From assembly GCA_017387505.1 (NCBI GenBank), contig JAFOFB010000008.1, forward strand, positions 1 to 64,000: DNA of 64,000 nucleotides, given 5' to 3'. The DNA comes from Methanocorpusculum sp. (GTDB lineage Archaea; Halobacteriota; Methanomicrobia; Methanomicrobiales; Methanocorpusculaceae). Below the pieces are notes generated by a model, which was given only the letters and a program-made list of their open reading frames with translations, was not told where the DNA came from and made no database searches. A program made the translations under genes and the position numbers. This document shows, in pieces, positions 25,901 through 33,820 of this stretch (positions are counted from its first letter, which is position 1; every line of letters starts with the position of its first letter).

Positions 25901-25986
25901 AGCCTGAACCGAAGAAGACCTACAGTGAAGACTATTACGGTGAACGCCGTGAGAAGAACAGTTACCGCGACATGATTATCAACTAA
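22927..25986 (+). CDS. Large TPR-repeat protein
   Basis: The 1019-residue protein is made almost wholly of tetratricopeptide-like repeats of about 34 residues. Recurring elements are AEAAxxxxKAAEAEPSN, GKYEEAVESFEK, ALxxxPENxxA and GRFEEAVSYYN. There is no signal peptide or membrane span, so it is probably cytosolic and acts as a scaffold. The C-terminus is acidic, then Lys/Pro/Tyr-rich (EEKKPEPKKTYSEDYYGE). The start at 22927 has a good Shine-Dalgarno (AGGAGAT); an ATG 25 codons earlier would put a cysteine-rich stretch in front. rlmH follows after two bases, so the genes are co-translated. The partner protein is unknown. Confidence 0.88.
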   Translation: MAAFFNKGDKQNQWIAKAEQAYEKGLYEDAAELFTKAAEAEPSNTNLWIKLAASQKYTGKYEAAERSYKKAVEANPDAGQAWIQLSILLGDSGRFEEALKALSNAALPENEIRLHERKCEWLERLGRYAEAAETAKKLCSANPSSKTYRVRLADLLLRAGRYAEAKEIYDELLRSENKYAADAGLCCELTGDTQSALFRYRQAEESDILARYRQARLEEAAGEFKEAAQSYAKIQQELASEDLSVSLRRAFSLMFSGNSKDAASLLEKLTAKFNSAPDLWYLLGAASFMNGSLKRAVEAFDTVIRIGSAPASIWYMKGAAEFLLGKYKEAVESFEKTGRMTGGASALKSSMFDEGDILFNSQEASPAKVEFETANTGLLSMQAVSLAALGKYSEADKAARLVLDSDSSRSDMELLRLRCLAGQGKYRQANDAFARVSAKNPDDYTILFEHAEILMLTGEYQKAAETWEKLLSLCPGNTLVYSRLAKAAVASGDYEGAKRAADLLLADVPHDLFALLAAGDASYAAGAYADSERYYAEAASVQENPDVFIGLGKAQLMLGKADEAKESFAKAGGSAGVRILEAKSAAEAGRTDEAVSYYTMALEAEPENVSASAALAHVQILRGEYREALPLLKRAASASAKPEYYYDKAVCEINLGKLDEAEETLLILTEVDSENQAALLLLADVYEHKGEYDSMLETYARYLELNTENMEVFRKASAVYRMRGESEAALNGYEMILERNPNDKLTLRFKAEALFASGEFKEAAEVCALILEAGEDFGVRMLYAEALANAGDSEAAQKEYAAILKNNGDFAGAFLSYADLLSRNGDYARADTAYARVIQAAPKNERAYLERAANAVKTGNCEAILSALKESSAVNPKNPYVLAGTAYLYAVSGHPTEALSFFDKAESAGCRDLDLYCSRAFIYLSQSRFDMCDKAASEALKIRPSNRTALRLKARALEGLGRFEEAVSYYNLMLEEEVVEEDFPLPPIEEKKPEPKKTYSEDYYGERREKNSYRDMIIN

Positions 25987-25988
25987 AC

Positions 25989-26462
25989 ATGCAGATTCAG
26001 ATTCTTTGTATCGGAAAAATCAAGGACTCATGGATTGGGTCCGGCATTGCTGAGTTCGACAAACGGCTTCGCCCGTATGCAAAGGTCTTCGTGACCGAAC
26101 TTGCTGAGGTCAGAATTCCTGATAATGCATCTGAAACCGAAGAGATTCGCGTCAAAGAAAAGGAAGGAGAGCTTCTTCTCGCGAATATCAAAAGCGGGTT
26201 TAAAGCAGTCGGCCTCGACCCGAAAGCCCCGCTCATCTCAAGCGAAGAGCTTGCAAAGACTATTGGAGATGCAAAAATCGCAGGCGACAATCTCTGTTTT
26301 ATCATCGGAGGTCCATTGGGCCTCTCTCCTGCGGTTCTTTCCTCTGTCAAAAAAGTTTCATTTTCTAAGATGACTTTTACACATACAATGTGCCGACTCA
26401 TTCTCTTCGAGCAGATTTACCGCGCGTTTCGTATCGTAAACGGTGAACCGTATCACAAATAA
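25989..26462 (+). CDS. rlmH: 23S rRNA pseudouridine-1915 N3-methyltransferase RlmH
   Basis: RlmH is a SPOUT-fold methyltransferase that methylates the pseudouridine in helix 69 of 23S rRNA. The 157-residue protein has the family length, an N-terminal IQILCIGKIK, the SAM-knot segment FIIGGPLGLSP (about residues 104-114) and the conserved C-terminus MCRLILFEQIYRAFRIVNGEPYHK-type ending (the last 24 residues). It begins two bases after the TPR stop. The coupling of a ribosome methylase to a giant TPR scaffold is unusual. Confidence 0.94.
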   Translation: MQIQILCIGKIKDSWIGSGIAEFDKRLRPYAKVFVTELAEVRIPDNASETEEIRVKEKEGELLLANIKSGFKAVGLDPKAPLISSEELAKTIGDAKIAGDNLCFIIGGPLGLSPAVLSSVKKVSFSKMTFTHTMCRLILFEQIYRAFRIVNGEPYHK

Positions 26463-26540
26463 TTCCGCATGGATTTTTTTCCACGCGGCACTTTTTTTGC
26501 AGGGATTAAAAATATAAAGTATTTTGTCAAACCTCTAAAT

Positions 26541-27221
26541 ATGAATCTGGTATACTCCGGTAAAACCAAGGATGTCTTCGCACTTGAAGACGGTAACTAT
26601 CTGTTAAAGTTTAAAGATGACTGTACCGGAGCAGACGGTGTGTTCGACCCGGGAATGAATACTGTCGGTTTAAAGATTGACGGAGCAGGAAAAGCAGGTC
26701 TTCGCCTCACTCAGTACTTCTTCGAAATCTTAAACAAGAAGGGAATCAAGACCCACTATGTCGGAGCAGACATCGAGAACGCAACCATGACCGTTAAGCC
26801 GGCTGTTATGTTCGGCAAGGGTCTTGAGGTTATCTGCCGCTTCCGCGCTGTTGGAAGTTTCTACCGCAGATACGGTGACTACTGCGAAGAAGGTATGCCG
26901 CTTCCGGCATTTGTTGAGACCACCTTTAAAGACGATGCAAGAGAAGACCCGCCGGTAACCAAAGACGCTCTGGTGGCTCTTGGTGTTATGTCCGAGGACG
27001 ACTACGAGAACCTGAAGAAAGCAACTCAGGAGATTGCAACCGTCATCAAGGACGAGCTTGCAAAGAAGGGAATTGAACTCTACGATATTAAGTTCGAGTT
27101 CGGTAAGATCGGAGATGAAGTATACTTAATCGATGAAATCTCCGGCGGAAACATGCGTGCATTCAAGGACGGCAAGCACATCATGCCGCTCGATTTATGC
27201 CGCATGGTCTTAGATGAATAA
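26541..27221 (+). CDS. purC: SAICAR synthetase PurC
   Basis: PurC joins aspartate to CAIR in purine synthesis, using ATP. The 226-residue protein starts [13 protein letters not shown] with the SAICAR signature, followed by [24 protein letters not shown] and a C-terminal [20 protein letters not shown]. The length is normal for short archaeal PurC. An in-frame ATG 24 codons upstream lies before the AATATAAAG promoter-like element and is not the start. A hairpin terminator follows immediately. Confidence 0.96.
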   Translation: MNLVYSGKTKDVFALEDGNYLLKFKDDCTGADGVFDPGMNTVGLKIDGAGKAGLRLTQYFFEILNKKGIKTHYVGADIENATMTVKPAVMFGKGLEVICRFRAVGSFYRRYGDYCEEGMPLPAFVETTFKDDAREDPPVTKDALVALGVMSEDDYENLKKATQEIATVIKDELAKKGIELYDIKFEFGKIGDEVYLIDEISGGNMRAFKDGKHIMPLDLCRMVLDE

Positions 27222-27246
27222 ATCCTTTTTTAGGATTCTTTTTTTG
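27221..27246 (+). terminator. Hairpin plus T-run after purC
   Basis: AATCC (27221-27225) pairs with GGATT (27233-27237) and is followed by CTTTTTTTTG, an intrinsic-type terminator touching the purC stop codon. Confidence 0.65.
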
Positions 27247-27298
27247 TTTCAGTTCTTTTGCAGGATTCAGATATCTTTAGTAAAACCCAAAAAAAGAT

Positions 27299-27847
27299 TT
27301 AGAGAACTTCTTTTACAATCTGATGAAGTTCCTTCTTATGCGGTGCGGGGTCTTTTATCGAGAAGAGCACCATGTTGATTCCAAGGATAATCACGTGGAA
27401 TGCAATATGTTCTGTAGGCTCTAAGATAAGAATCAGACCGAAGATGACCTCTAAAATACCGATAACAAGCGGGAAGATAAAATTCTCTTTCCTTGATGCC
27501 CGATATAGAAAGGTGTTAATCTCTTTTGCACCCTTTCCAAGACCGAGAAGTCCCCAGATAACTCCAAGGAGAAGAAGGGATGCGTTCTGTGAGATGACAA
27601 TTACAAATCCAAGAAGTGTAAGAACAACAGCATCCCCCAAGCCGGATATCTCAGGGGTTTTGTAATTCCTTGTCTCGAACCCTACAAAGATTCCAAATAC
27701 TCCGACAATCATCATAGACACCCCGACAATAAGCGGGATGAAATCGCAGAAGGTTGTCGGGAAGAGAATGCAGAAGATTCCAACTGCAAGGAGCAGAATA
27801 CGAACCCTAAACATGGCAAGCATCTCTACAGCATCAATGACTTTCAT
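27299..27847 (-). CDS. DUF308/HdeD-like membrane protein
   Basis: The 182-residue protein has about five or six hydrophobic segments spread over its length (for example residues 14-30, 36-55, 74-90, 92-105 and 125-160), with charged loops between them. The repeat pattern and GxxxxxxG helices match the DUF308 family that includes acid-resistance protein HdeD. It starts one base after the stop of the DnaJ-like gene, so it is co-expressed with that chaperone. It probably belongs to the cytoplasmic membrane; function is unknown. Confidence 0.78.
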   Translation of the reverse strand: MKVIDAVEMLAMFRVRILLLAVGIFCILFPTTFCDFIPLIVGVSMMIVGVFGIFVGFETRNYKTPEISGLGDAVVLTLLGFVIVISQNASLLLLGVIWGLLGLGKGAKEINTFLYRASRKENFIFPLVIGILEVIFGLILILEPTEHIAFHVIILGINMVLFSIKDPAPHKKELHQIVKEVL

Positions 27848-27848
27848 C

Positions 27849-28619
27849 TTATCGTCTCAGGAATCCAAAAAGCCCTTTCTTTTCCGCAACCACTGCTTCG
27901 ATGATGATATTTCCCTTCTTTTTCGGAGACATCACACCAAGTCCTTTTCCTTCCGGCGGCGCAAAACGGTCACCCGTTTTGATTCCCGCAGGGACTGTTA
28001 TCTTGATTGTCTTTTTGAAGAGCAGCTCTAAAGGAATCTGTCCCCCGTTTTCTGCAACCTTTTTCGGGATTGTCATTGTGTGGATGAGATTATTTGTTGA
28101 TTCATCCATCTCCCAGTTTTCTTCAGGTACGATTTTGAGATTTACATAGAGGTCGCCTCTTGGTTTTCCATCGACAGGAACTCCAAAGCCTTCGACGCGA
28201 TATCTTCGAACACCAGGATATACTTTGACCGCCACATGTTCTCCTGCGACCTTCATCGGAATTTTTCCTTTTCCGTATGCGGCAAGAGCTAATGAGATTG
28301 GATAATCTGTTTCTATATCTCCGCTCTTTTTGGCCATCCCGGACATCTTCTTTCCGCGCGGACCGGCCTGTGCAGGAGTGCTCTCTCCTTCAGCAGAGAG
28401 TTCAGCATCATATGAAGTGCGTGCGCTCTCGTCTGATAAGACCTCATATGCAGCCATGATTTTTAGAAGACGCTCGTTATACTCTTCCTTTTTTGCCTCG
28501 CTGTCTCCTGCTTTGTCCGGATGATACTGTTTTACCAAAGACACATAGGCTTTCTTGATATCTGCAAAAGAGGCATCCTTTCCAACCCCCAATACCTGAT
28601 AATGGCTGTCTTCGCCCAT
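27849..28619 (-). CDS. DnaJ-family co-chaperone without zinc finger
   Basis: The 256-residue protein has an N-terminal J domain with HPD at residues 33-35 and the helix pattern of DnaJ. A short linker follows, then the C-terminal substrate-binding beta-sandwich region (for example DLYVNLKIVPEE and TVPAGIKTGDRF). The Gly/Phe-rich stretch and the CxxCxGxG zinc repeats are missing, so it resembles CbpA-type proteins. It would stimulate DnaK-like ATPases on client proteins. It lies head-to-head with the marker-12 gene 37 bases away and in one unit with the DUF308 membrane protein. Confidence 0.88.
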   Translation of the reverse strand: MGEDSHYQVLGVGKDASFADIKKAYVSLVKQYHPDKAGDSEAKKEEYNERLLKIMAAYEVLSDESARTSYDAELSAEGESTPAQAGPRGKKMSGMAKKSGDIETDYPISLALAAYGKGKIPMKVAGEHVAVKVYPGVRRYRVEGFGVPVDGKPRGDLYVNLKIVPEENWEMDESTNNLIHTMTIPKKVAENGGQIPLELLFKKTIKITVPAGIKTGDRFAPPEGKGLGVMSPKKKGNIIIEAVVAEKKGLFGFLRR

Positions 28620-28656
28620 TTAGCTAATATAGGAGGCAGACACATAAATATCTTCT

Positions 28657-29553
28657 ATGTATATAGGCATTGATCATGGTACGACTTCGCTTCGTTTTGC
28701 GGCAGATACCGGCGAGTATTTTAAAATCACCCGTGAAGAGGCAAAGGAGTTTACCGTTCAGATGCTTGAGCGTCTGTGTCCGTTAGATGAAATCGAGGGC
28801 ATTGCGCTGTGTTATTCGATGGGGGACAACTTCACTAAAATCACTGATGTGAAAAAGCTGAAAAACCGTGGTGTCATCAACCGTGACGGTGCAGGTCAGC
28901 ACATCGGCGGCGGTACAAAGGTATTTGATGAGATTGCAGCATCCGGCATTCCGGCTGTTGCTTTCCCCGGAATCCACAGAGGTTCGGACACCGACCCGCG
29001 CTTTAAGGTGTACTCGCACCAGACAAGCCCGGAAAAGCTTGGTATCGCATACTTTGTGAAGCAGAAGTTAAACGAAGATACTTTTGTTGTCTCTGACATC
29101 AGCTCGAACACTGTATCTCTTCTTGTCTCGAAGAACAAGGTAATCGGCGCATTCGATGCATGTGTGTTTGCTCCGGGAACAAAGCACGGAGCACTCGATG
29201 TCGATGCCATCCGCAAGGTTGACGACGGAGAACTTTCCGCAAATGATGCCTTCACCACAGCCGGCGCATCCTACCACTTAGAGGAACAGTACCAGAATCC
29301 GGCAATCGCTCTCTGGGCGGCTATGGAGTGTGCATCCCTTCTGCTCCTAGCCCCTGAGGCATCCATTGCTCTTGCCGGAAGCCTTGCTCCAAAGCTCGCG
29401 GAGGAAATCTCTGCACTCTTACAAAAGCCGGTCGCTGTCTTTGATGAATGGGCAGCATCTCTTGGCATGGCTCTCGCTGCACGCGATGTCTTTAAAGGGG
29501 CTAAAGATATCCTTGGAATCGGTGTTGCAAAGCCGCTTCCAAAGAGAGGATAA
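28657..29553 (+). CDS. Methanogenesis marker protein 12
   Basis: The 298-residue protein opens MYIGIDHGTTSLRFA, an actin-like/ASKHA nucleotide-binding phosphate motif, and has a second loop near SDISSNTVSLL and a C-terminal GSLAPKL. It matches the methanogenesis marker 12 family, conserved in methanogens and linked by distribution to methyl-coenzyme M reductase, but with no settled reaction. The ATG is preceded by ATAAATATC, suggesting a very short leader. A run of eight T follows the stop. It was identified from memory of the family pattern, with fair certainty. Confidence 0.82.
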   Translation: MYIGIDHGTTSLRFAADTGEYFKITREEAKEFTVQMLERLCPLDEIEGIALCYSMGDNFTKITDVKKLKNRGVINRDGAGQHIGGGTKVFDEIAASGIPAVAFPGIHRGSDTDPRFKVYSHQTSPEKLGIAYFVKQKLNEDTFVVSDISSNTVSLLVSKNKVIGAFDACVFAPGTKHGALDVDAIRKVDDGELSANDAFTTAGASYHLEEQYQNPAIALWAAMECASLLLLAPEASIALAGSLAPKLAEEISALLQKPVAVFDEWAASLGMALAARDVFKGAKDILGIGVAKPLPKRG

Positions 29554-29637
29554 ACAAAATACTTTTTTTTCTGCAGGCTCCCGGTGAGCGCATTTCCACA
29601 GCGAAAAACCGCTAAACAAAACAAGAAATAAAAAAAA

Positions 29638-30309
29638 TTAGACCGAGTAATAAGTTACCCGTTTGCCTTTCTCGCGGTACTCTCCGGCATACGTATCCAG
29701 ATTTCTCTTGTATCCGATTCTGTCAACGAATCCAAGCTCCTTTAACCGCTCGCGAACACGCATTACATCTGCCTCATCAGCCCAGTCTGCTGTGAAAACA
29801 TAGATGACCTTCTTATCATCACGCGAGTCTTCATTGTCGCGGAAGGTACTGACCTTAGCCCCTATTCCAAGCTCTCCTGCAACAGTTGCGTTTCGAACCT
29901 TAATCCATGCCTCATCTATATCTGATGACGGAAGGAAAATAAGCCACTTTCCTGCCTGCTCGCTTCCGCAGGCATCCGCAGCAACTCCAGGTTTGCTCTG
30001 CTGAATCCAATAGGAGTGAGTTGTTTTGGTTGGAAGAACAGCCTCTCCGAAGCGGTAGAACGAGAGAATATCTGCAGGAGTTCCAAACATAGAAAGAGGC
30101 TCTGCAAGAAGCGGACACTCTAAAGAGAATGCCTCAGAAAGCGCGGTGATTTTTTCGAGAATATCCTCTCCTGACTCAACAATCTCAAAAAGCCTCATGC
30201 CTTCGGCTTCCAGATGCTGTTCAGCGAATATTGTAAACATGCCGAATGCCAAATCGGTCAGCTCATCTGCTGTTAACTCCTCTTCGGCAATCTGCTCATC
30301 CTCATACAT
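29638..30309 (-). CDS. DUF1917 (C11orf68/Bles03-like) protein
   Basis: The 223-residue protein has an acidic helical N-terminal third. The rest resembles the DUF1917/UPF0696 fold: SYWIQQSKPG, GKWLIFLPSSDIDEAWIKVR, GELGIGAKVST, VIYVFTADWADEADVMRVRERLKELG. The family occurs in eukaryotes (C11orf68) and scattered prokaryotes and adopts an eIF4E-like fold, but its function is not known. It lies convergent to marker 12, and downstream of nothing obvious. Confidence 0.75.
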   Translation of the reverse strand: MYEDEQIAEEELTADELTDLAFGMFTIFAEQHLEAEGMRLFEIVESGEDILEKITALSEAFSLECPLLAEPLSMFGTPADILSFYRFGEAVLPTKTTHSYWIQQSKPGVAADACGSEQAGKWLIFLPSSDIDEAWIKVRNATVAGELGIGAKVSTFRDNEDSRDDKKVIYVFTADWADEADVMRVRERLKELGFVDRIGYKRNLDTYAGEYREKGKRVTYYSV

Positions 30310-30335
30310 AAATGATACTATGCACTAGAATTTAT

Positions 30336-30884
30336 TTAGAGATTGTTATTCGCTTCCCGTCTGATGCGTCCTGCAATCAAAAGAAGAACAGCTAAGCCGA
30401 GGGCTGAACCGAACGGAATCCAGCCCCACGGAAACATAGTCTGTTCAGAGAGGTAGAGAATTGCCAGATAGGTGAAAAGAGACAAAACTCCCCCTGAGGC
30501 AATAATTACTGCGGATGCTGTCCACGGGTTTTTGATTCTCCTTGCGGTAAAGTAAACTGCCCAGATAAAGAGAATCGAAAATACAGCAATCGGGAAAGCG
30601 ATTGGGATAAACCATCCGCCCGTATGAGTCCACTGTTCAAGGACCAGAAGGTAGGGGAGAATTAGCGAGGATAATAGTCCGAGTGAAAGAAGAAGCCCGT
30701 CTTTTCCGCGGTAAATAAGCGGACCGAAGACACCCCATGCAAAGATGAGCGAACAGACAGGATAAACAAGCCAGGTCATTTCGCGCTCTATTGCCATGTT
30801 ACATATGACACAGACAAAAATCGCGATAAAGATAAAGACGGAAATCGCCCAAAGGCGTGCATGAGAGTCTGGAATGAATTTCAT
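30336..30884 (-). CDS. Hypothetical multi-span membrane protein
   Basis: From the ATG at 30884 (MKFIPDSHARLWAISVFIF) the protein has 182 residues with about six hydrophobic segments: roughly 12-32, 37-55, 64-80, 92-112, 122-142 and 152-170. It ends in an Arg-rich tail (GRIRREANNNL). I recognise no domain. A GAGGTCAG Shine-Dalgarno-like sequence stands just upstream. It is downstream of rpl40e on the same strand, with a hairpin between them that may end or slow the rpl40e transcript. Confidence 0.7.
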   Translation of the reverse strand: MKFIPDSHARLWAISVFIFIAIFVCVICNMAIEREMTWLVYPVCSLIFAWGVFGPLIYRGKDGLLLSLGLLSSLILPYLLVLEQWTHTGGWFIPIAFPIAVFSILFIWAVYFTARRIKNPWTASAVIIASGGVLSLFTYLAILYLSEQTMFPWGWIPFGSALGLAVLLLIAGRIRREANNNL

Positions 30885-30909
30885 CTGACCTCGGAAAATA
30901 AATTGATTG

Positions 30910-30930
30910 GGTGCGCAGATAACGCGCACC
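30910..30930 (-). terminator. Hairpin between rpl40e and membrane protein gene
   Basis: GGTGCGC (30910-30916) pairs with GCGCACC (30924-30930) around a seven-base loop, with AT-rich sequence after it on the minus strand (CAATCAATTTATTTTCC). It may terminate rpl40e or form the leader of the next gene. Confidence 0.5.
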
Positions 30931-30950
30931 ATAATTGTATGAAGAAACGC

Positions 30951-31094
30951 TTATGCCTTTCTTTCCTTGTTCTTCGGGCGAAGAGAGGAAGAACCGCATT
31001 TGCGGCAGGTGGTTGCGCGGATTGCGTTTCTGGCGTTGCATTTCATACAAACTTTGACATTAAGGAGTCTTGCTTCTGCTTCTGGGAATCTCAT
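30951..31094 (-). CDS. rpl40e: 50S ribosomal protein L40e
   Basis: This 47-residue protein starts [16 protein letters not shown] and has the C4 zinc finger CMKC-x10-CRKC (Cys16, Cys19, Cys30 and Cys33), then a basic end ([10 protein letters not shown]). Size, zinc motif and basic tail are those of archaeal L40e. It is too short for routine gene finders. A TATA-like GGTAATATATC on the minus strand touches the start codon. The rdgB gene ends 76 bases upstream on the same strand. Confidence 0.93.
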   Translation of the reverse strand: MRFPEAEARLLNVKVCMKCNARNAIRATTCRKCGSSSLRPKNKERKA

Positions 31095-31170
31095 GATATA
31101 TTACCCCGATATTTTCGTGCTAATATTGTATGCTCTCCGTGATATTAACGATTACGTTGGATTGGACCAT

Positions 31171-31713
31171 TCAGCGGTTCGAGACATACCATTTTCTAAA
31201 TTCTTCTAAAGCCCTTGCGCGGTGAGAAACCTGGTTTTTTTCGCTCAAGGTCATCTCTGCGAGGGTTTTTTCACCAACGGAAAAGACAGGGTCGTATCCA
31301 AACCCGTCTGTTCCGCGCGGTGATTGTGTAATTTCGCCGTCAACTCTGCCTTCGAATACAGTAATGCCTTCTTCGTCAGCGTAAGCGACAGCTGTTGCAA
31401 AGTATGCGCGGCGGTTTTCAATGGAAGACATTGCGCGCAGGATACCTTCGTTTCCGATAGTATCCTGAACATATGCGGCATATGGTCCCGGAAATCCTGC
31501 GAGTGCTTCGATGAAAAGCCCGGTGTCATCCACGATTAACGGGACACCAAGCGCCTCGTAAGCCTGTCTTGCCTTTTCGCGGGCGATATCTGCAATGTTT
31601 TCTGCCTGCGGTTCAACCGCTTCAAACGGAGTGTGAGTTACTTCGACGATTCCATCGAAGAATGCCGCGACCTCTGCCGCTTTTCCTTTGTTTCCGGTAA
31701 CTACAGTAATCAT
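31171..31713 (-). CDS. rdgB: Non-canonical purine NTP pyrophosphatase (Ham1/RdgB)
   Basis: The enzyme hydrolyses dITP, ITP and XTP to the monophosphates and so keeps deaminated purines out of DNA and RNA. The 180-residue protein has the family start VVTGNKGKAAEV, the metal-binding VDDTGLFIEAL (about residues 61-71), FGYDPVF and the C-terminal SEKNQVSHRARAL. Its start overlaps the kae1-bud32 stop by four bases (ATGA), the usual archaeal arrangement. Confidence 0.95.
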   Translation of the reverse strand: MITVVTGNKGKAAEVAAFFDGIVEVTHTPFEAVEPQAENIADIAREKARQAYEALGVPLIVDDTGLFIEALAGFPGPYAAYVQDTIGNEGILRAMSSIENRRAYFATAVAYADEEGITVFEGRVDGEITQSPRGTDGFGYDPVFSVGEKTLAEMTLSEKNQVSHRARALEEFRKWYVSNR

Positions 31714-33287
31714 AGGTATCTTCCGCGAAGTTCAATTTCGTGTTCGCGCTCAAGAACAGCTTCTGCGCCTTTGAATGAATCGCAGTAACCATCGATGAAT
31801 GCCGCGCGAAGTTCGTCAGGGGTTTCAGTTGTGCTCTCAAGCGTCTGGAAAAGTACGTGGAGGTCAACTCCGCGCGGTTCAATCTCTTCGGTCATCTGTG
31901 AAAGACCAAAGTCTAAGAGATACACGCGACCATCCTTCCAGATCATGTTGGAGGTTGTAAGGTCTCCGTGCACCAGTCCTGCGCGGTGGAGTTTTCCAAC
32001 GGTCTTGCCTGCGGCATGTGCATAAGCCGGGTTTATGACGTACTTTAAGACATCTCCTTCGAGTTTTTCCATAACGATGGATGTGTCTGTAACATCACGG
32101 ATGATTGGTGTTGGAACACCTCCGCGGCGTGCCGCAGCAATACAGCGCGCTTCAGCTCTTGTACGCTCAGTGATTAACAGGCGGTCAAGTTCTGGTGTGC
32201 GGTATCCTTTGGATAAGCGCGTCTTTACTGCATCAGTTCCGGTTAAATCAACCGCGGCTTCTGCTCCGCGCTCTGCAGTCTCGGACTGTCCGGGGGCGAA
32301 GAGCTCTCCGGCATCGGCTCTCCAGGTAACTTCGACCTGGTCTGACCTGTAATGCGGATTAACCACAGAGTCGGCAACAGAAATTGTCGAGCCTGCTTCG
32401 AGCATGACCTTTCCGGTGTATGCAATCATGGCTCCGTTGTCTCCCATGTAGGTTCTTGGAGGGGCCATGAACTTTGCTCCGCGCTCTTCACACATGATGG
32501 AAAGCATCTCCTGAAGGCGCATGTTTGCTCCAACACCGCCGACGAGAATAACCTCGTCCTTTCCAGTGTGGGCAAGCGCGCGCTCAGTTACCTCGACACA
32601 CATCGCAAAAGCAGTCTCCTGGAAGGAGTGACAGACATCTTCCATGCGTGCTCCGCGCGTTGTCGCGTCCTTTGCCGCGCTCATGAGGCCGGAGAATGCT
32701 AAATCCATTCCTTTTACAGTGTATGGAAGCGGGATGTATGAGCCTTCTTTTGCGAGCTGTTCGATAAGAGGACCTCCGGGGTGCGGAAGGCCGTGGCTTC
32801 TTGCAAACTTATCAAGCGCGTTTCCAAGACCTATGTCGAGTGTCTCGCCAAAGATTCTGTAGCGTCCGTTTAAGAAACCAAGCACCTGTGTGTTAGCACC
32901 TGATGCATAGAGGACGATTGGGTCTTCAAACTTCGTGTACCATCTGCCAATCTCAACGTGCGCCACGCAGTGATTCACCCCGATTAACGGCACATCATAC
33001 TTCAGTGCGAGAGTGCGCGCGGTGGTGGCGGCCGTTCTAAGGGATGGACCAAGGCCCGGACCTATTGAGAAAGCGACAGCGTCAATTCTGTTCTCAGCGT
33101 CTGAGAGTGCTTTGGACAACACATCCGAAGCTACTGCTGCGTGATGCTGAGCAGCTTCTCTTGGATGAATTCCTCCAGACGGCGGAGAATACGGTGAAGA
33201 ATGAAGACAAACTAAATCGTCGTCAAAAACAGCGGCACTGAAGTTCCATGCTGTCCCTTCAATGCCTAAAACCCTTTTTCCGGGCAT
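31710..33287 (-). CDS. Kae1-Bud32 fusion (KEOPS tRNA t6A synthesis)
   Basis: Kae1 transfers the threonylcarbamoyl group to A37 of ANN-reading tRNAs; Bud32 is the small kinase/ATPase that regulates it. They are fused in this 525-residue chain. Kae1 (about 1-325) shows the metal motif HCVAH (His106, His110), LYASGANTQVLGF and VGGVGANMRL. Bud32 (about 335-525) shows the LVHGDLTTSN catalytic loop and LLDFGLS. Start is at 33287 (MPGKRVLGIEG); 24 upstream codons in frame run into rps27ae. Pcc1, another KEOPS subunit, is at 60.0 kb. Cgi121 is not in this window. Confidence 0.96.
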   Translation of the reverse strand: MPGKRVLGIEGTAWNFSAAVFDDDLVCLHSSPYSPPSGGIHPREAAQHHAAVASDVLSKALSDAENRIDAVAFSIGPGLGPSLRTAATTARTLALKYDVPLIGVNHCVAHVEIGRWYTKFEDPIVLYASGANTQVLGFLNGRYRIFGETLDIGLGNALDKFARSHGLPHPGGPLIEQLAKEGSYIPLPYTVKGMDLAFSGLMSAAKDATTRGARMEDVCHSFQETAFAMCVEVTERALAHTGKDEVILVGGVGANMRLQEMLSIMCEERGAKFMAPPRTYMGDNGAMIAYTGKVMLEAGSTISVADSVVNPHYRSDQVEVTWRADAGELFAPGQSETAERGAEAAVDLTGTDAVKTRLSKGYRTPELDRLLITERTRAEARCIAAARRGGVPTPIIRDVTDTSIVMEKLEGDVLKYVINPAYAHAAGKTVGKLHRAGLVHGDLTTSNMIWKDGRVYLLDFGLSQMTEEIEPRGVDLHVLFQTLESTTETPDELRAAFIDGYCDSFKGAEAVLEREHEIELRGRYL

Positions 33288-33300
33288 GATTTTGTGTATT

Positions 33301-33483
33301 TTATTGCTTGAACTCAGTGTATCCGCACTTTCCGCATGCGAAACGGTCCTTGTGCTCACCCATGAAGACGCCTGGTCCGCACTGTGGGCAGAAGCGGCGG
33401 GTGGTGGTTGCTTTACCCTGGTTGTCGACAGTGTAAAGGTCGCTGCGCTTCTGTGCTGCCTTTGCTGCTTTCTTTGCTGCCAT
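33301..33483 (-). CDS. rps27ae: 30S ribosomal protein S27ae
   Basis: This 60-residue zinc-ribbon ribosomal protein has an Ala/Lys-rich N-terminus ([17 protein letters not shown]), then [16 protein letters not shown] and [11 protein letters not shown], giving four Cys in two CxxC pairs. The start is taken at 33483, one base after the rps24e stop. It sits between rps24e and kae1-bud32, the conserved archaeal order. Confidence 0.95.
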   Translation of the reverse strand: MAAKKAAKAAQKRSDLYTVDNQGKATTTRRFCPQCGPGVFMGEHKDRFACGKCGYTEFKQ

Positions 33484-33484
33484 A

Positions 33485-33775
33485 TTACTGAGCCTCTTCC
33501 TTCTTCTGTCCGCGTGCGACAAGGTATGCGCGCTCGGTTGCCTTAAGTGCCTCTGCAGAATCGTAGATTCTTGCGACTCCCTGAACTGCTCTTAAACCAA
33601 AGCGTCTCTGGAGCGGGGAAAGGATAAGGTTCTCGACCGGTACATTCTGAAGAGCTGCAATCTTTGCGCCGATGTCCATACGGGACGGAGTTGCATCCTC
33701 GTAAGTTGCGGTGAATGCAATCTCAGAACGGCTAAGAAGCTCGTTTCTAGTGTTAGAGTTGATCTTAATCTCCAT
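33485..33775 (-). CDS. rps24e: 30S ribosomal protein S24e
   Basis: This 96-residue ribosomal protein begins [19 protein letters not shown], shows the conserved [13 protein letters not shown] segment and a basic-to-acidic C-terminus ending GQKKEEAQ. It is followed by rps27ae after one base. A 45-base gap with a TATA-like TATTAAAT and a palindrome upstream suggests it also has its own promoter. Confidence 0.95.
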   Translation of the reverse strand: MEIKINSNTRNELLSRSEIAFTATYEDATPSRMDIGAKIAALQNVPVENLILSPLQRRFGLRAVQGVARIYDSAEALKATERAYLVARGQKKEEAQ

Positions 33776-33793
33776 TCGATATCCCTAAAATGT

Positions 33794-33815
33794 TAGCGCG
33801 CTAGCTATTTAATAC
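33794..33815 (-). promoter_or_regulatory. TATA and palindrome before rps24e
   Basis: On the minus strand TATTAAAT (about 33806-33813) is followed by the perfect palindrome TAGCGCGCTA (33794-33803), which would lie between TATA and transcription start. That position suits a repressor site. Assigned from sequence only. Confidence 0.4.
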
Positions 33816-33820
33816 CCGCG

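Noticed and set aside
30799-31050. An 83-residue minus-strand frame over rpl40e
   Set aside because: It is a shifted reading of the rpl40e region; the 47-residue frame has the zinc motif and matches L40e.
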